NCBI RefSeq assembly: GCF_022808985.1
Contig: NZ_JAKZFT010000007.1
Span: forward strand, 1 to 64,000
Reading direction: 5' to 3'
Source of the DNA: Geotalea sp. SG265
GTDB taxonomy: Bacteria > Desulfobacterota > Desulfuromonadia > Geobacterales > Geobacteraceae
Length of the DNA: 64,000 nucleotides
Under the pieces are notes generated by a model. That model saw nothing but the letters and a program-made list of their open reading frames with translations. It did not search any database and had not been told where the DNA came from. Shown piece by piece: positions 7,348 to 15,086 of the stretch. The position numbers and the translations under genes were made by a program. Within the stretch, counting starts at the first letter, position 1. Each line of letters opens with the position of its first letter.

Positions 7348-8016
7348 TTATTCCCCGTTCGGGTCGCTGTACCTCAGCCGATAATAGTCCTCAGGGGTAT
7401 TGATGTTGACGAACGAGTCGAACCCCGGATCGAAGGCCGCCAATTCTTCCGCCTCCACCTCCACTACCCTGACCTGGGGGAGGAGTGCCAACATTCGTTT
7501 CTCATCCCTTTGCAGCAGCTCTTCCAAAGCGGGCAAACACCCCTTGCCGTAGATGGCGTGGATCGGTTCAAACCCTCCGGCGCTTCTGGGGATGACCACA
7601 TCCTCCCCCTGGTACCGTTCGGCCAGATGCCTGATCAGTCTCGGGTTCAAATGTGGCATGTCACAGGCAACGGTGAAGATGGCCGGCTCGCGACACTGGC
7701 TGAGCGCCCCGTGGATGCCGGCGGGCACCCCTTTTCCCGGGTAGAGGTCGGGCACTTTCCGGCAGGGGAGGAACTGGTAGACCTGCGGCGTGTTGGTGAC
7801 GATGATCACCTCGTCGAAGAGTGCGGCGAGGGTGTGGTAAATCCCTTCGATCATCCGCCCCCCCCGGTGCATGAGGAGCGCCTTGTTGTTGTTCCCCATC
7901 CGGCTCGATGCCCCACCTGCCAGGATCACCCCGGTAATTCCCTTTATTTTCCCGCTCTTTTTGGAACATTGACCGGCGGCATACATTACCTTATCTTCCC
8001 TTAAGGCGACGTTCAC
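7348..8016 (-). CDS. mobA: Molybdenum cofactor guanylyltransferase MobA
   Basis: A 222-residue nucleotidyltransferase that would attach GMP to molybdopterin to form the guanine dinucleotide cofactor used by DMSO-reductase-family enzymes. The signature VILAGGASSRMGNNNKALL lies near residues 29-47, an ACDMPHL metal/nucleotide motif follows near residue 116, and the C terminus has NINTPEDYYRLR. The start is a GTG at 8016, chosen because an excellent GGAGG site lies six bases upstream. It sits 28 bases downstream of oxidoreductase 2 and is probably co-transcribed with it from the sigma-54 promoter. A decayed paralogue is at 2180-2403. Confidence 0.88.
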   Translation of the reverse strand: MNVALREDKVMYAAGQCSKKSGKIKGITGVILAGGASSRMGNNNKALLMHRGGRMIEGIYHTLAALFDEVIIVTNTPQVYQFLPCRKVPDLYPGKGVPAGIHGALSQCREPAIFTVACDMPHLNPRLIRHLAERYQGEDVVIPRSAGGFEPIHAIYGKGCLPALEELLQRDEKRMLALLPQVRVVEVEAEELAAFDPGFDSFVNINTPEDYYRLRYSDPNGE

Positions 8017-8044
8017 GACGACCTCCTTCCGTTGCAGGTTGTTA

Positions 8045-10105
8045 TCATGCAGCGGCAGAAATCTTGCGCACCGAGCACATGAGTGATTTCACGTCCGGAT
8101 AGCCGAGGATCTTTTCCCGGCAGTCGGTATCGGTAAGCAGGTTGGCATTGGCCTCTCCCGACCAGCCGTGGGGAACGAAGATGCATCCCTCCGCCACCCG
8201 CTCGTCCAGGTTGACCTTCATCTGGATGCTACCCCGGTTGGTTTCGATGAGGATGTCGTCGCCACTGGTAAGGCCAAATTTCGTACCAGTGGTGACCCCC
8301 ATCTCGGCAACCGGGCCGGGAGCCTCGGCCTTGAGCTGGTCGATGCTGCGGAACTGGCTGTGCACGTAGTAGTAGTTGCGATGGCCGGTGGAAAGGATCA
8401 GCGGGTATTTTTTCAGGAACTTGTCGTTGCTGTTCCTGGGGCTGCGCTCCGGCTCGATGTATTCCGGCAGGGGATTGGCACCCACCTTGGCCAGGGCGTC
8501 GCTGTAGATCTCGATCTTGCCGGTCGGGGTGGCGAACATGCCATCCTTGACCACGTATTTCTTTTCTCCGTAATAGAGCCCTTCCGGGTGGCCGTGGAGC
8601 ATTTCTTCAAAGGTGATGCCGGTCGGCCCCAGTTCGAACTGGATCAACTCCTCTTCGCTCTGCCAGGGAAACTTATCGCCGATGCCGAGACGCTTCGCCA
8701 ACTCGGTGAAGACCTTCCACTCCGACCAGCTTTCGCCGATGGGCTCGATACACTTCTTGCGCAGCATCAGGTATGGCAGACAATGACAGACGTTATAGGT
8801 ATAGGCGAGCCCCCATTTTTCCAGGTGGGAGCAGGCAGGAAGCACGTAATGGGCCTCTTGAGCGGTCTGGGTCATGAACATGTCGTGGACCACCAGGAGA
8901 TCCAGGCGGCGGAAGGCCTCGCGGAAGGCGTTGGAATCAGCCATGGAGACGAGTGGATTGCCCCCCACCACGTAGAAGGCCTTCAGCTTGTCGGGGATCG
9001 CCTCCGGCACCATGGTGATGACGCCGTAGGGGCTCTTTCTTCCCCAGACCTCGATGAAGAGCGGATACTCGTCCATGCCGAGGGGGTCCCCCTCCACATT
9101 GAGCCCCACATTGCCGAAATTGGGGCGCGGACTGATCACCCAGCCGCCCGGGACGTTGATGTTGCCGGTGATGATCTGTAGAACGGCAAAGGCGCGGCTG
9201 TTCTGGGTGCCGCCGGCGGTCTGGTCCTGGGTGCAGGTACCCTGGAAGATGGAGGCACCCTTGGTGGTGGCGAAGAGCCGCGCCAGTTCCCGGATCTTGT
9301 CTGCAGGCACCCAGGTGATCGCCTCGGCCCACTCGGGGGTGAACTGCTCCACGTGGGGAATCAACTTCTCATAGCCCATTGTGAACTTGTCGATGAAGTC
9401 ATGATCCACCAGGTCTTCCTTGACGATCACATGGAGCATGGCCATGGCCATGGCGCCATCGGTACCGGGGCGGATCTTCAGGTACATGTCCGCCTGGTCG
9501 GCCAGGGGGATGCGCCGGGGGTCGATGACCACCAGCTTGGCCCCCTTGGGCAGGTTGCGCTCCAGGGCCAGCTTCAGGGGAAAATCGCTGGCGTCGGGGT
9601 TGTGCCCCCAGAGGATATAGAGCTTGGAATCCAGCTCCTCGGTTGGATACTTGCCGAAGGTGATCTGCCGGGTGCGGATGCGCATGCGGTAGCAGATGCT
9701 CTCCACTGAGAAAAAGTTGGGGGAACCGAAGGCCGCCTTGAATCGCTGAGTGAGCTGGGCCATCTCCAGATTTTCCACGCCGATGGAACCGCTGAAGACC
9801 CCGAGTACGCTGGGGCCGAACTGTTCCTTGAGCTTGAGGAGCTTGGCGGCGATCTCGTCCAGGGCCTGGTCCCAGGAGATGGGGACGAATTGCCCGTCCA
9901 CCTTTTTCAGCGGCGTCTTGATGCGGTGGGGGGAATAGACATGGGTCAACGCCGCTTCACCCTTGGGGCAGAGCTGGTCGGAGTTGATCGGGTGCCCCGG
10001 CAGCCCCGCCACCTTGACCGCCTCGCCGTCCTCGATGGTAACAGTGGTGCCGCAGCTGTGATAACAGAGGGTACAGTCGGTGAATACCTGCATTGATGAA
10101 GTCAT
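8045..10105 (-). CDS. Cytosolic molybdopterin oxidoreductase, paralogue 2
   Basis: A 686-residue paralogue of the protein at 2419-4470, sharing the [4Fe-4S] cysteines (Cys11, Cys14, Cys18, Cys46), the probable metal ligand Cys138 (VESICYRM) and the ATPTGKIEIYSD block. The start at 10105 has an AAGGAG site; a longer frame back to 10189 would run into the sigma-54 promoter. There is no export signal. The substrate is unknown. It differs from its sister in being controlled by a sigma-54 promoter and a dedicated CBS-PAS activator rather than by the riboswitch, so the two paralogues answer different signals. Confidence 0.85.
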   Translation of the reverse strand: MTSSMQVFTDCTLCYHSCGTTVTIEDGEAVKVAGLPGHPINSDQLCPKGEAALTHVYSPHRIKTPLKKVDGQFVPISWDQALDEIAAKLLKLKEQFGPSVLGVFSGSIGVENLEMAQLTQRFKAAFGSPNFFSVESICYRMRIRTRQITFGKYPTEELDSKLYILWGHNPDASDFPLKLALERNLPKGAKLVVIDPRRIPLADQADMYLKIRPGTDGAMAMAMLHVIVKEDLVDHDFIDKFTMGYEKLIPHVEQFTPEWAEAITWVPADKIRELARLFATTKGASIFQGTCTQDQTAGGTQNSRAFAVLQIITGNINVPGGWVISPRPNFGNVGLNVEGDPLGMDEYPLFIEVWGRKSPYGVITMVPEAIPDKLKAFYVVGGNPLVSMADSNAFREAFRRLDLLVVHDMFMTQTAQEAHYVLPACSHLEKWGLAYTYNVCHCLPYLMLRKKCIEPIGESWSEWKVFTELAKRLGIGDKFPWQSEEELIQFELGPTGITFEEMLHGHPEGLYYGEKKYVVKDGMFATPTGKIEIYSDALAKVGANPLPEYIEPERSPRNSNDKFLKKYPLILSTGHRNYYYVHSQFRSIDQLKAEAPGPVAEMGVTTGTKFGLTSGDDILIETNRGSIQMKVNLDERVAEGCIFVPHGWSGEANANLLTDTDCREKILGYPDVKSLMCSVRKISAAA

Positions 10106-10172
10106 AGGTGCTCCTTCTCCGGTAGTATCGGCATCGGCATGTCCAGCAAGAAGCGATGCGTACCAAAGGAAG

Positions 10173-10188
10173 AGCAACGGTTGTGCCA
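10173..10188 (-). promoter_or_regulatory. Sigma-54 (-24/-12) promoter of oxidoreductase 2
   Basis: On the minus strand TGGCACAACCGTTGCT has the GG and GC dinucleotides ten bases apart and matches the consensus closely. It lies 68 bases upstream of the chosen start and downstream of two GGACA dyads. Confidence 0.85.
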
Positions 10189-10306
10189 AATAATGTTTTA
10201 GCTATTGAACACATAAAGGCAAGGCGGAGTTAGTGGAATTTGCAGCGCTTTTCGGGAAAAACATAGGGGCAGGATAAAACGATGGTGTGTTTCTGTGGTG
10301 GACGAG

Positions 10307-10343
10307 TTGTCCGAAATTAGGACAAGTGTCTGTTTTCCGGACA
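10307..10343. promoter_or_regulatory. Paired dyad sites, probable enhancer of the CBS-PAS activator
   Basis: TTGTCC-N7-GGACAA (10307-10325, perfect) is followed by TGTC-N9-GACA (10327-10343). They lie about 120 bases upstream of the -24 element, the usual enhancer distance, and directly after the activator gene. Confidence 0.6.
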
Positions 10344-10356
10344 AACAACCGGATAA

Positions 10357-12396
10357 CTAGCGGTCGGCACCCAGCTTTTCGTAGAGCTTGGAGCGGCTGA
10401 TCCCCAGAAGCCGTGCCGCCTTGGACTTGTTCCCCCCCGCCTCGGCCAGGGCCGCCTGGATCGTCTCCATTTCCATAGCCGCCAGGGTCTGGGTATTCTT
10501 TGCCGCCGCTTTGCCGGGGCGGCCGACAATCTCTTCGGGAAGGTCCTGCAGTTCTATAAGGCCGCTTTCCCGGTAATTCAGCATCCGCTCGACGACATTT
10601 TCCAGCTCCCTGATATTGCCGGGCCAGTAGTACCGGGTTAAGGCCTCCAGTGCCTGGTCGGAGAGCCCCTCCACCCGCCGGGTAAGGAGATTGTTGTATT
10701 TTTTGATGAAGGTGTCGGCAAGGAGCGGGATATCCTTGCGCCTGTCACGTAGAGGGGGGATCTTCAGCTCGACCACGTTGATGCGGAAATAGAGGTCCTC
10801 CCTGAACGTCCCTTCCGCCACCATCCGTTTCAGGTCCCGGTTGGTGGCGGCGATAATCCGCACGTCCACCTTTCGGGATTTGACGCCGCCGACCCGCTCG
10901 ATCTCCTTGTCCTGAATCACCCGCAAGAGCTTGCTCTGCAGGACCAGGGGCATGTCGCCGATTTCGTCGAGAAAGATCGTACCCCCGTCGGCCAGTTCGA
11001 ATTTCCCAGGTTTCCCCTGCCGTCGCGCGCCGGTGAAGGCACCGTCCTCGTAGCCAAACAGTTCCGCCTCGGCCAGCTCGGCGGGAATTGCGGAACAGTT
11101 GACCTTGACGAATGGTTCCTTGCGCCGATTGGAGGCATTGTGGATGGAGTGGGCGAAGAGCTCCTTGCCGGTGCCGCTTTCGCCGGTGATGAGCACAGTG
11201 GAGTTGCTCCGCCCCACTTGCAGGACCTGGGATTTAAGAGTGGCAAGACGCTCGTCCCGGCAGACGATGCTCCCCACGGTGTAGCTGGTGCCATTGACCT
11301 TGTAGAGCTCGTCCTTGTAGTAGTTCAACTGGATATTGATGCGGTTGATCTGCTGGACGAGATCGGTCAACTGGTCCAGGTCTTCGTAGATCTTGACCAC
11401 CGAGCCCTTGACGTTTCCCCCCTGGGTGATGGGGAGGGTCGAGACGACGCACGGCGTGCCATTTACCTCCAGAACACCGATGGGGGGCCGGTCAGGGGCC
11501 ACAGGGATGAAACGGTCGATTTTCGTGCCAATGACCCGTTCTTTCCCCTCCCCCACCTTGTTGCAGAAGCGGCCGTTGGCCAGGGTAATTATGCCTCCCT
11601 CGTCCACAACCGCCACCCCCTCGTAGGCCACCTCCAGTACCGTCTCCAGGGTCATCTTCAGCTCCTTGACCGTTTCAAGCTCGTGGGCAACCCCCTCCAC
11701 AGCGGTCATGTCCTGGATGACGAAGATGGCTCCCTTATTCCTGGTGTGCTGGTAAATGGGAACGGCGGTGGCGATCAGTTTCAGGGCGTTGTGCTCGATC
11801 TTGCGGGGCAGCATCCAATCGCCGCTGCTGACGGGGGAAAAATCCCTTTCCAGTTCGCGGAGATAGTCGCCGATGTAGCGCCCTGTTTCGATTCCGCCGA
11901 GGATATCCTGGGCGTAGTGGTTGGCCATGGTGACCAGACCCGTGTTGCTGGTGGTGAGGATGCCGGCCGGCACGTTCTCCACGACTCCGGAGAGCTCGCG
12001 GAAGAGATAATCGGTCCGGTCCAGGAGCTCCAGCACCGTTCCCGCCTGGGTGGCGACACCGATCGGCTCGTTGTCCCGGTTGACGACGATGGTCTGTCCC
12101 ACCCGGCAGGACTGCAGCCACTTGGAGAGAGCTTCAAGGCTGTCGTAGGAGGTATCCTCGCAGGCGCTCACCACCTCCCGGATGTAGTACGGTTCGATGG
12201 GGGCATTGATGTCGATCCCCTTGAGGAGGCATTCGTAGAGATGGGACTTGGAGAAATAGCCGATCAGCTTACCCTGGTCATCGACCACCGGCACCCCATT
12301 CAGCCGGGACGCCTGGAGCAGCTCCACAGCCCTGCGGATGGTGTCGCCGGGCCGGATCTGCACCCTGGTTGCCAGCATGATTTCGCTAACCCGCAT
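10357..12396 (-). CDS. Sigma-54-dependent activator with CBS and PAS domains
   Basis: A 679-residue enhancer-binding protein. In order: two N-terminal CBS motifs (about residues 1-120), two PAS-like segments (about 130-240 and 260-370), an AAA+ domain with Walker A GESGTGKE, the sigma-54 contact loop GAFTGA and GTIFLDEIGD, and a C-terminal Fis-type helix-turn-helix (KSKAARLLGISRSKLYEKL). CBS pairs usually sense adenine nucleotides and PAS domains small ligands or redox state. The start at 12396 has a GGGAG site; the frame remains open upstream into the 164-bp repeat, which should not be coding. It probably activates the adjacent sigma-54 promoter. Confidence 0.85.
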   Translation of the reverse strand: MRVSEIMLATRVQIRPGDTIRRAVELLQASRLNGVPVVDDQGKLIGYFSKSHLYECLLKGIDINAPIEPYYIREVVSACEDTSYDSLEALSKWLQSCRVGQTIVVNRDNEPIGVATQAGTVLELLDRTDYLFRELSGVVENVPAGILTTSNTGLVTMANHYAQDILGGIETGRYIGDYLRELERDFSPVSSGDWMLPRKIEHNALKLIATAVPIYQHTRNKGAIFVIQDMTAVEGVAHELETVKELKMTLETVLEVAYEGVAVVDEGGIITLANGRFCNKVGEGKERVIGTKIDRFIPVAPDRPPIGVLEVNGTPCVVSTLPITQGGNVKGSVVKIYEDLDQLTDLVQQINRINIQLNYYKDELYKVNGTSYTVGSIVCRDERLATLKSQVLQVGRSNSTVLITGESGTGKELFAHSIHNASNRRKEPFVKVNCSAIPAELAEAELFGYEDGAFTGARRQGKPGKFELADGGTIFLDEIGDMPLVLQSKLLRVIQDKEIERVGGVKSRKVDVRIIAATNRDLKRMVAEGTFREDLYFRINVVELKIPPLRDRRKDIPLLADTFIKKYNNLLTRRVEGLSDQALEALTRYYWPGNIRELENVVERMLNYRESGLIELQDLPEEIVGRPGKAAAKNTQTLAAMEMETIQAALAEAGGNKSKAARLLGISRSKLYEKLGADR

Positions 12397-12498
12397 GGAT
12401 CTTTTCTCCCTCTTTGTATCGCGTCGATTTGTTCGCAGAACATAGTTATACCATGTATCTATGAATAAGATAAGAGTTACCTGCCTGGCAGCTCCAGA

Positions 12499-12662
12499 CA
12501 GTCGCGACATCGTCCGTTCGCTCTGTCGCCACAGCTGCGGACCTTGCGGTGCCGCCCGCGTAATCATCGACGACGCTGCAATCGGCGGCTTCTCACCGTT
12601 CCACATGCGGCGGGTGTCCGCTCGCCGCTGTGGCTCGTCGCTCTCTCCCGATGCCACGACTG
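12499..12662 (-). repeat. 164-bp MITE-like repeat, copy A
   Basis: A 164-base element also found, in opposite orientation and at exactly the same length, at 50190-50353. Its ends are near-inverted 14-mers: CAGTCGCGACATCG here on the plus strand and CGATGCCACGACTG at the other end. The interior is well conserved at both ends and diverged in the middle. It lies upstream of the sigma-54 activator. Confidence 0.7.
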
Positions 12663-12688
12663 CCTTCCCAGAAATGCCTACTGAACGT

Positions 12689-12719
12689 AAAAAAGGCGGA
12701 ACACTGCCATGTCCCGCCT
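12689..12719 (-). terminator. Terminator of the buk-ptb operon
   Basis: On the minus strand AGGCGGGACA pairs with TGTTCCGCCT and is followed by TTTTTT, 28 bases after the ptb stop. Confidence 0.75.
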
Positions 12720-12747
12720 GACCACATCACAACAATGATCAAGTTAC

Positions 12748-13653
12748 TTAAGATATATAGGCCGCCAAAGCGATGGTCAGCAGCATGGTATCCGCCGAAT
12801 CGGACCGGGAGGTGAGGACGATGGGCGCCTTTGCCCCCATGACCGCCGTGGCGATGCGCTGCTGGGTGTAGTAGACCAGGCACTTGCGCAGGGGGTTGGC
12901 CGAGAGCAGGTTAGGCATCATGATGACATCCGCCTGGCCGGCCACCTCCCCCTTGATCTTCTTGTATTTGGCAGACTCGAGGGAGATGGCGTTGTCGAAG
13001 GCCAGAGGTCCTTCGATGAGGCACCCTTCGATCTGACCGCGCTCGGCCATCTTGCTCAGGGCCGCCGCCTCGATGGTGTCGGGCATGGCCGGGTTGACCA
13101 CCTCCACCGCCGAGATGACCGCCACCTTAGGCAATTCGTTCCCCAGCTTGTGGGCCAGGCCGACGACGTTTTCGATGATCTGCTTCTTCTCGTCCAGGGT
13201 CGGCGAGACGTTGATGGCACAGTCGGTAATGAAGCGGAACCCCCCTTCCTGCGCGTCAACGATCTTTTCGTAGATGGTGATCTCGCTGATGACCTTGTTG
13301 TCGTTCAGCCCCTTCTGTTTGTCGAGGATGGCCCGCATGAAGACGGCGGTGGGAAGATTCCCCTTCATGATGGCGTTGGCGCTTCCCACCACCACCAGCC
13401 GCACCGCCTCCTCGGCTGCTTCCTTCTGGTCGGGGATGTTGATGATGTTGATCAGATTCGAGTCGAAACCCACCTCTGCCGACATGGTCTTGATGACCTC
13501 TTCGTTACCGACCAGGACGAATTCCGCCAGTTTCATCTCCAGTGCCTGCTTGACCAGCTTCATCACCGTCGATCCTTCCGGGCTGACGATGGCAATCTTC
13601 TTCTTCGGTTTTTCCTGCACTGCGGCAATCAGTTCATTGAATGATTTGAGCAT
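12748..13653 (-). CDS. ptb: Phosphate butyryltransferase-family phosphotransacylase
   Basis: A 301-residue phosphate acyltransferase of the Ptb type, interconverting an acyl-CoA plus phosphate with acyl phosphate plus CoA. Recognisable blocks are the N-terminal KKKIAIVSPEG, the central GGFRFITDCAINVSPTLDEK and C-terminal VIMMPNLLSANPLRK and TSRSDSADTML. The start at 13653 has an AGGAGAG site; a longer frame would read into buk. It follows buk by 13 bases, so the pair forms a kinase/phosphotransacylase operon. The acyl group may be butyryl, or another short or aromatic acid as suggested by shared regulation with the p-cresol operon. Confidence 0.88.
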   Translation of the reverse strand: MLKSFNELIAAVQEKPKKKIAIVSPEGSTVMKLVKQALEMKLAEFVLVGNEEVIKTMSAEVGFDSNLINIINIPDQKEAAEEAVRLVVVGSANAIMKGNLPTAVFMRAILDKQKGLNDNKVISEITIYEKIVDAQEGGFRFITDCAINVSPTLDEKKQIIENVVGLAHKLGNELPKVAVISAVEVVNPAMPDTIEAAALSKMAERGQIEGCLIEGPLAFDNAISLESAKYKKIKGEVAGQADVIMMPNLLSANPLRKCLVYYTQQRIATAVMGAKAPIVLTSRSDSADTMLLTIALAAYIS

Positions 13654-13666
13654 TTCTCCTCTCCTT

Positions 13667-14734
13667 TCAGTATTGTGAGAGTGCTTCCGCACCCGTAAAG
13701 TAGCGCATGGCGCCGGCCGCCAGGGCAGCCATTTCGTTTTCTCCCGGATCCAGGTGGACATCGGCAATGAAGGAGACCTTCTGCCTGAGGCTTTCGGTGA
13801 GACGCGCCGAGTAGGCGAGGCTGCCGGTGAGGGCAATGGCATCCACCTTTCCCTCCAGCACTGCCGCACACGCCCCGATCTCTTTGGCCACCTGGTAGGC
13901 CATGGCCTCGTAGACCTCTGCGGCAACGGTATCCCCCTCGACTATCCGCTTTTCTATCTCCAAACCGCTGGTGGTGCCCAGATAGGCATTCAGCCCGCCA
14001 CCCCCCTGGATCAGCCTGAGCACCTCCCCCAGTGAATACTGTCCGCTGTAGCAGAGCTTGACCAGGTCCCCCGCCGGCAGCGTCCCCGCCCGCTCGGGAG
14101 AAAACGGGCCATCTCCATCCAGGGCGTTGTTCACATCCTCCACCCTCCCCTTGCGATGGGCGCCCACGGAGATCCCCCCTCCCAGATGGGCGACGATCAG
14201 GTTGACCTCTTCATACGCCTTGCCCAGCTTCGCTGCGATCTTTCGTGCCGTCGCCTTCTGGTTCAGGGCGTGGAAGCTGCTCTGGCGCCTGATCAAGGGG
14301 ATACCCGAGTAGCTGGCGGAGACACAGAGCTCGTCCACGGTGGGTGGATCGACGGTCAGCGCCGGAATCTTCAGCCTCTGCCCCAGCTGATAGGCGACGA
14401 TGCCGCCGCACATGTTGGGATGCTGGCCGTATTTGCCGCTCTTCATGTCGTCGATCATGGCCGGGCAGATTGCATAGATGCCACCTGGGATTGGCTTCAT
14501 GTTCCCCCCCCGGCTCGCAATGCCGTCCAGTTGCTCCAGGGGGACATTTTTTTCCGCCAACACTCCGAGGACTGTTTTTTCCCGCAAATCGTACTGGTCG
14601 ATGATGGTCTTATATTTTTTCAGCTCTTCTGCCGGATGGGGCACCGACTCGGTGAAGAGGATCTCTGCAGATTTACTCACTGCCACCTTGGTCGAGGTGG
14701 AACCCAGGTTGATGACCAGTACCGTTTTCTCCAT
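13667..14734 (-). CDS. buk: Butyrate kinase
   Basis: A 355-residue ASKHA-fold acyl kinase. The N-terminal phosphate-binding motif is VINLGSTSTKVAV, and HLGGGISVGAHRKGR and DGPFSPERAGTLP mark the butyrate kinase branch rather than acetate kinase (about 400 residues). It converts a carboxylate and ATP to acyl phosphate and ADP, or makes ATP in reverse. It is first in an operon with ptb behind a predicted sigma-54 promoter. A second member (36422-37513) lies inside the p-cresol operon and shares the same motifs. Confidence 0.88.
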   Translation of the reverse strand: MEKTVLVINLGSTSTKVAVSKSAEILFTESVPHPAEELKKYKTIIDQYDLREKTVLGVLAEKNVPLEQLDGIASRGGNMKPIPGGIYAICPAMIDDMKSGKYGQHPNMCGGIVAYQLGQRLKIPALTVDPPTVDELCVSASYSGIPLIRRQSSFHALNQKATARKIAAKLGKAYEEVNLIVAHLGGGISVGAHRKGRVEDVNNALDGDGPFSPERAGTLPAGDLVKLCYSGQYSLGEVLRLIQGGGGLNAYLGTTSGLEIEKRIVEGDTVAAEVYEAMAYQVAKEIGACAAVLEGKVDAIALTGSLAYSARLTESLRQKVSFIADVHLDPGENEMAALAAGAMRYFTGAEALSQY

Positions 14735-14812
14735 TGCCGCTTCCTCCTCCTGCCGGTTGGTAGACCGGCAGCATCAGGAAATGGTGCACCGGTCATTCTA
14801 TAAAATTATGTT

Positions 14813-14829
14813 TTGCAAAATGCGATCCA
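14813..14829 (-). promoter_or_regulatory. Sigma-54 promoter of buk-ptb
   Basis: On the minus strand TGGATCGCATTTTGCAA keeps GG and GC exactly ten bases apart with a TTGCA -12 box. It starts about 80 bases upstream of buk. Confidence 0.6.
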
Positions 14830-14916
14830 CTTCTTTCGATAACCTCATCAAGGCTTTAGTTGCAGGCAATTACGTTGTTTTACCTGTGCAGCGCAGAGCA
14901 TCTCTGCCGAGCACTG

Positions 14917-14934
14917 TTTTACCAAATGATCAAA
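14917..14934. promoter_or_regulatory. XylR/DmpR-like upstream activating dyad at buk
   Basis: TTTTACCAAATGATCAAA differs at one base of 18 from the site at 25004-25021 in front of the p-cresol operon, and both resemble the DmpR/XylR dyad TTGATCAATTGATCAA. It lies about 90 bases upstream of the buk -24 element. Confidence 0.6.
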
Positions 14935-15086
14935 TTTTCCCGAGCCCATGTAAAATTGTGAAGTGCAGATGTAAAAAATTGAGGGGGAAGGTGCCGCCGG
15001 GAATGGGGCAATGGGGATGAGCCTAAGGGGAACAGGGGGCAGGATGGGCGGCGGCCGGGAGCCGGCAGGCAGAAATTGATTTGTTT

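Larger units (their letters stand above)
14735..15086. other. Regulatory region upstream of buk
   Basis: This 352-base gap has no gene. It holds the buk sigma-54 promoter (14813-14829) and an XylR-like dyad (14917-14934). The stretch 14990-15080 is GC-rich and shows nothing recognisable. Confidence 0.6.

Noticed and set aside
12397-12657. N-terminal extension of the CBS-PAS activator
   Set aside because: The extra residues come from the 164-bp repeat; the same pseudo-peptide is seen at the other copy (50195-50401). The first CBS motif and a good ribosome site are at 12396.
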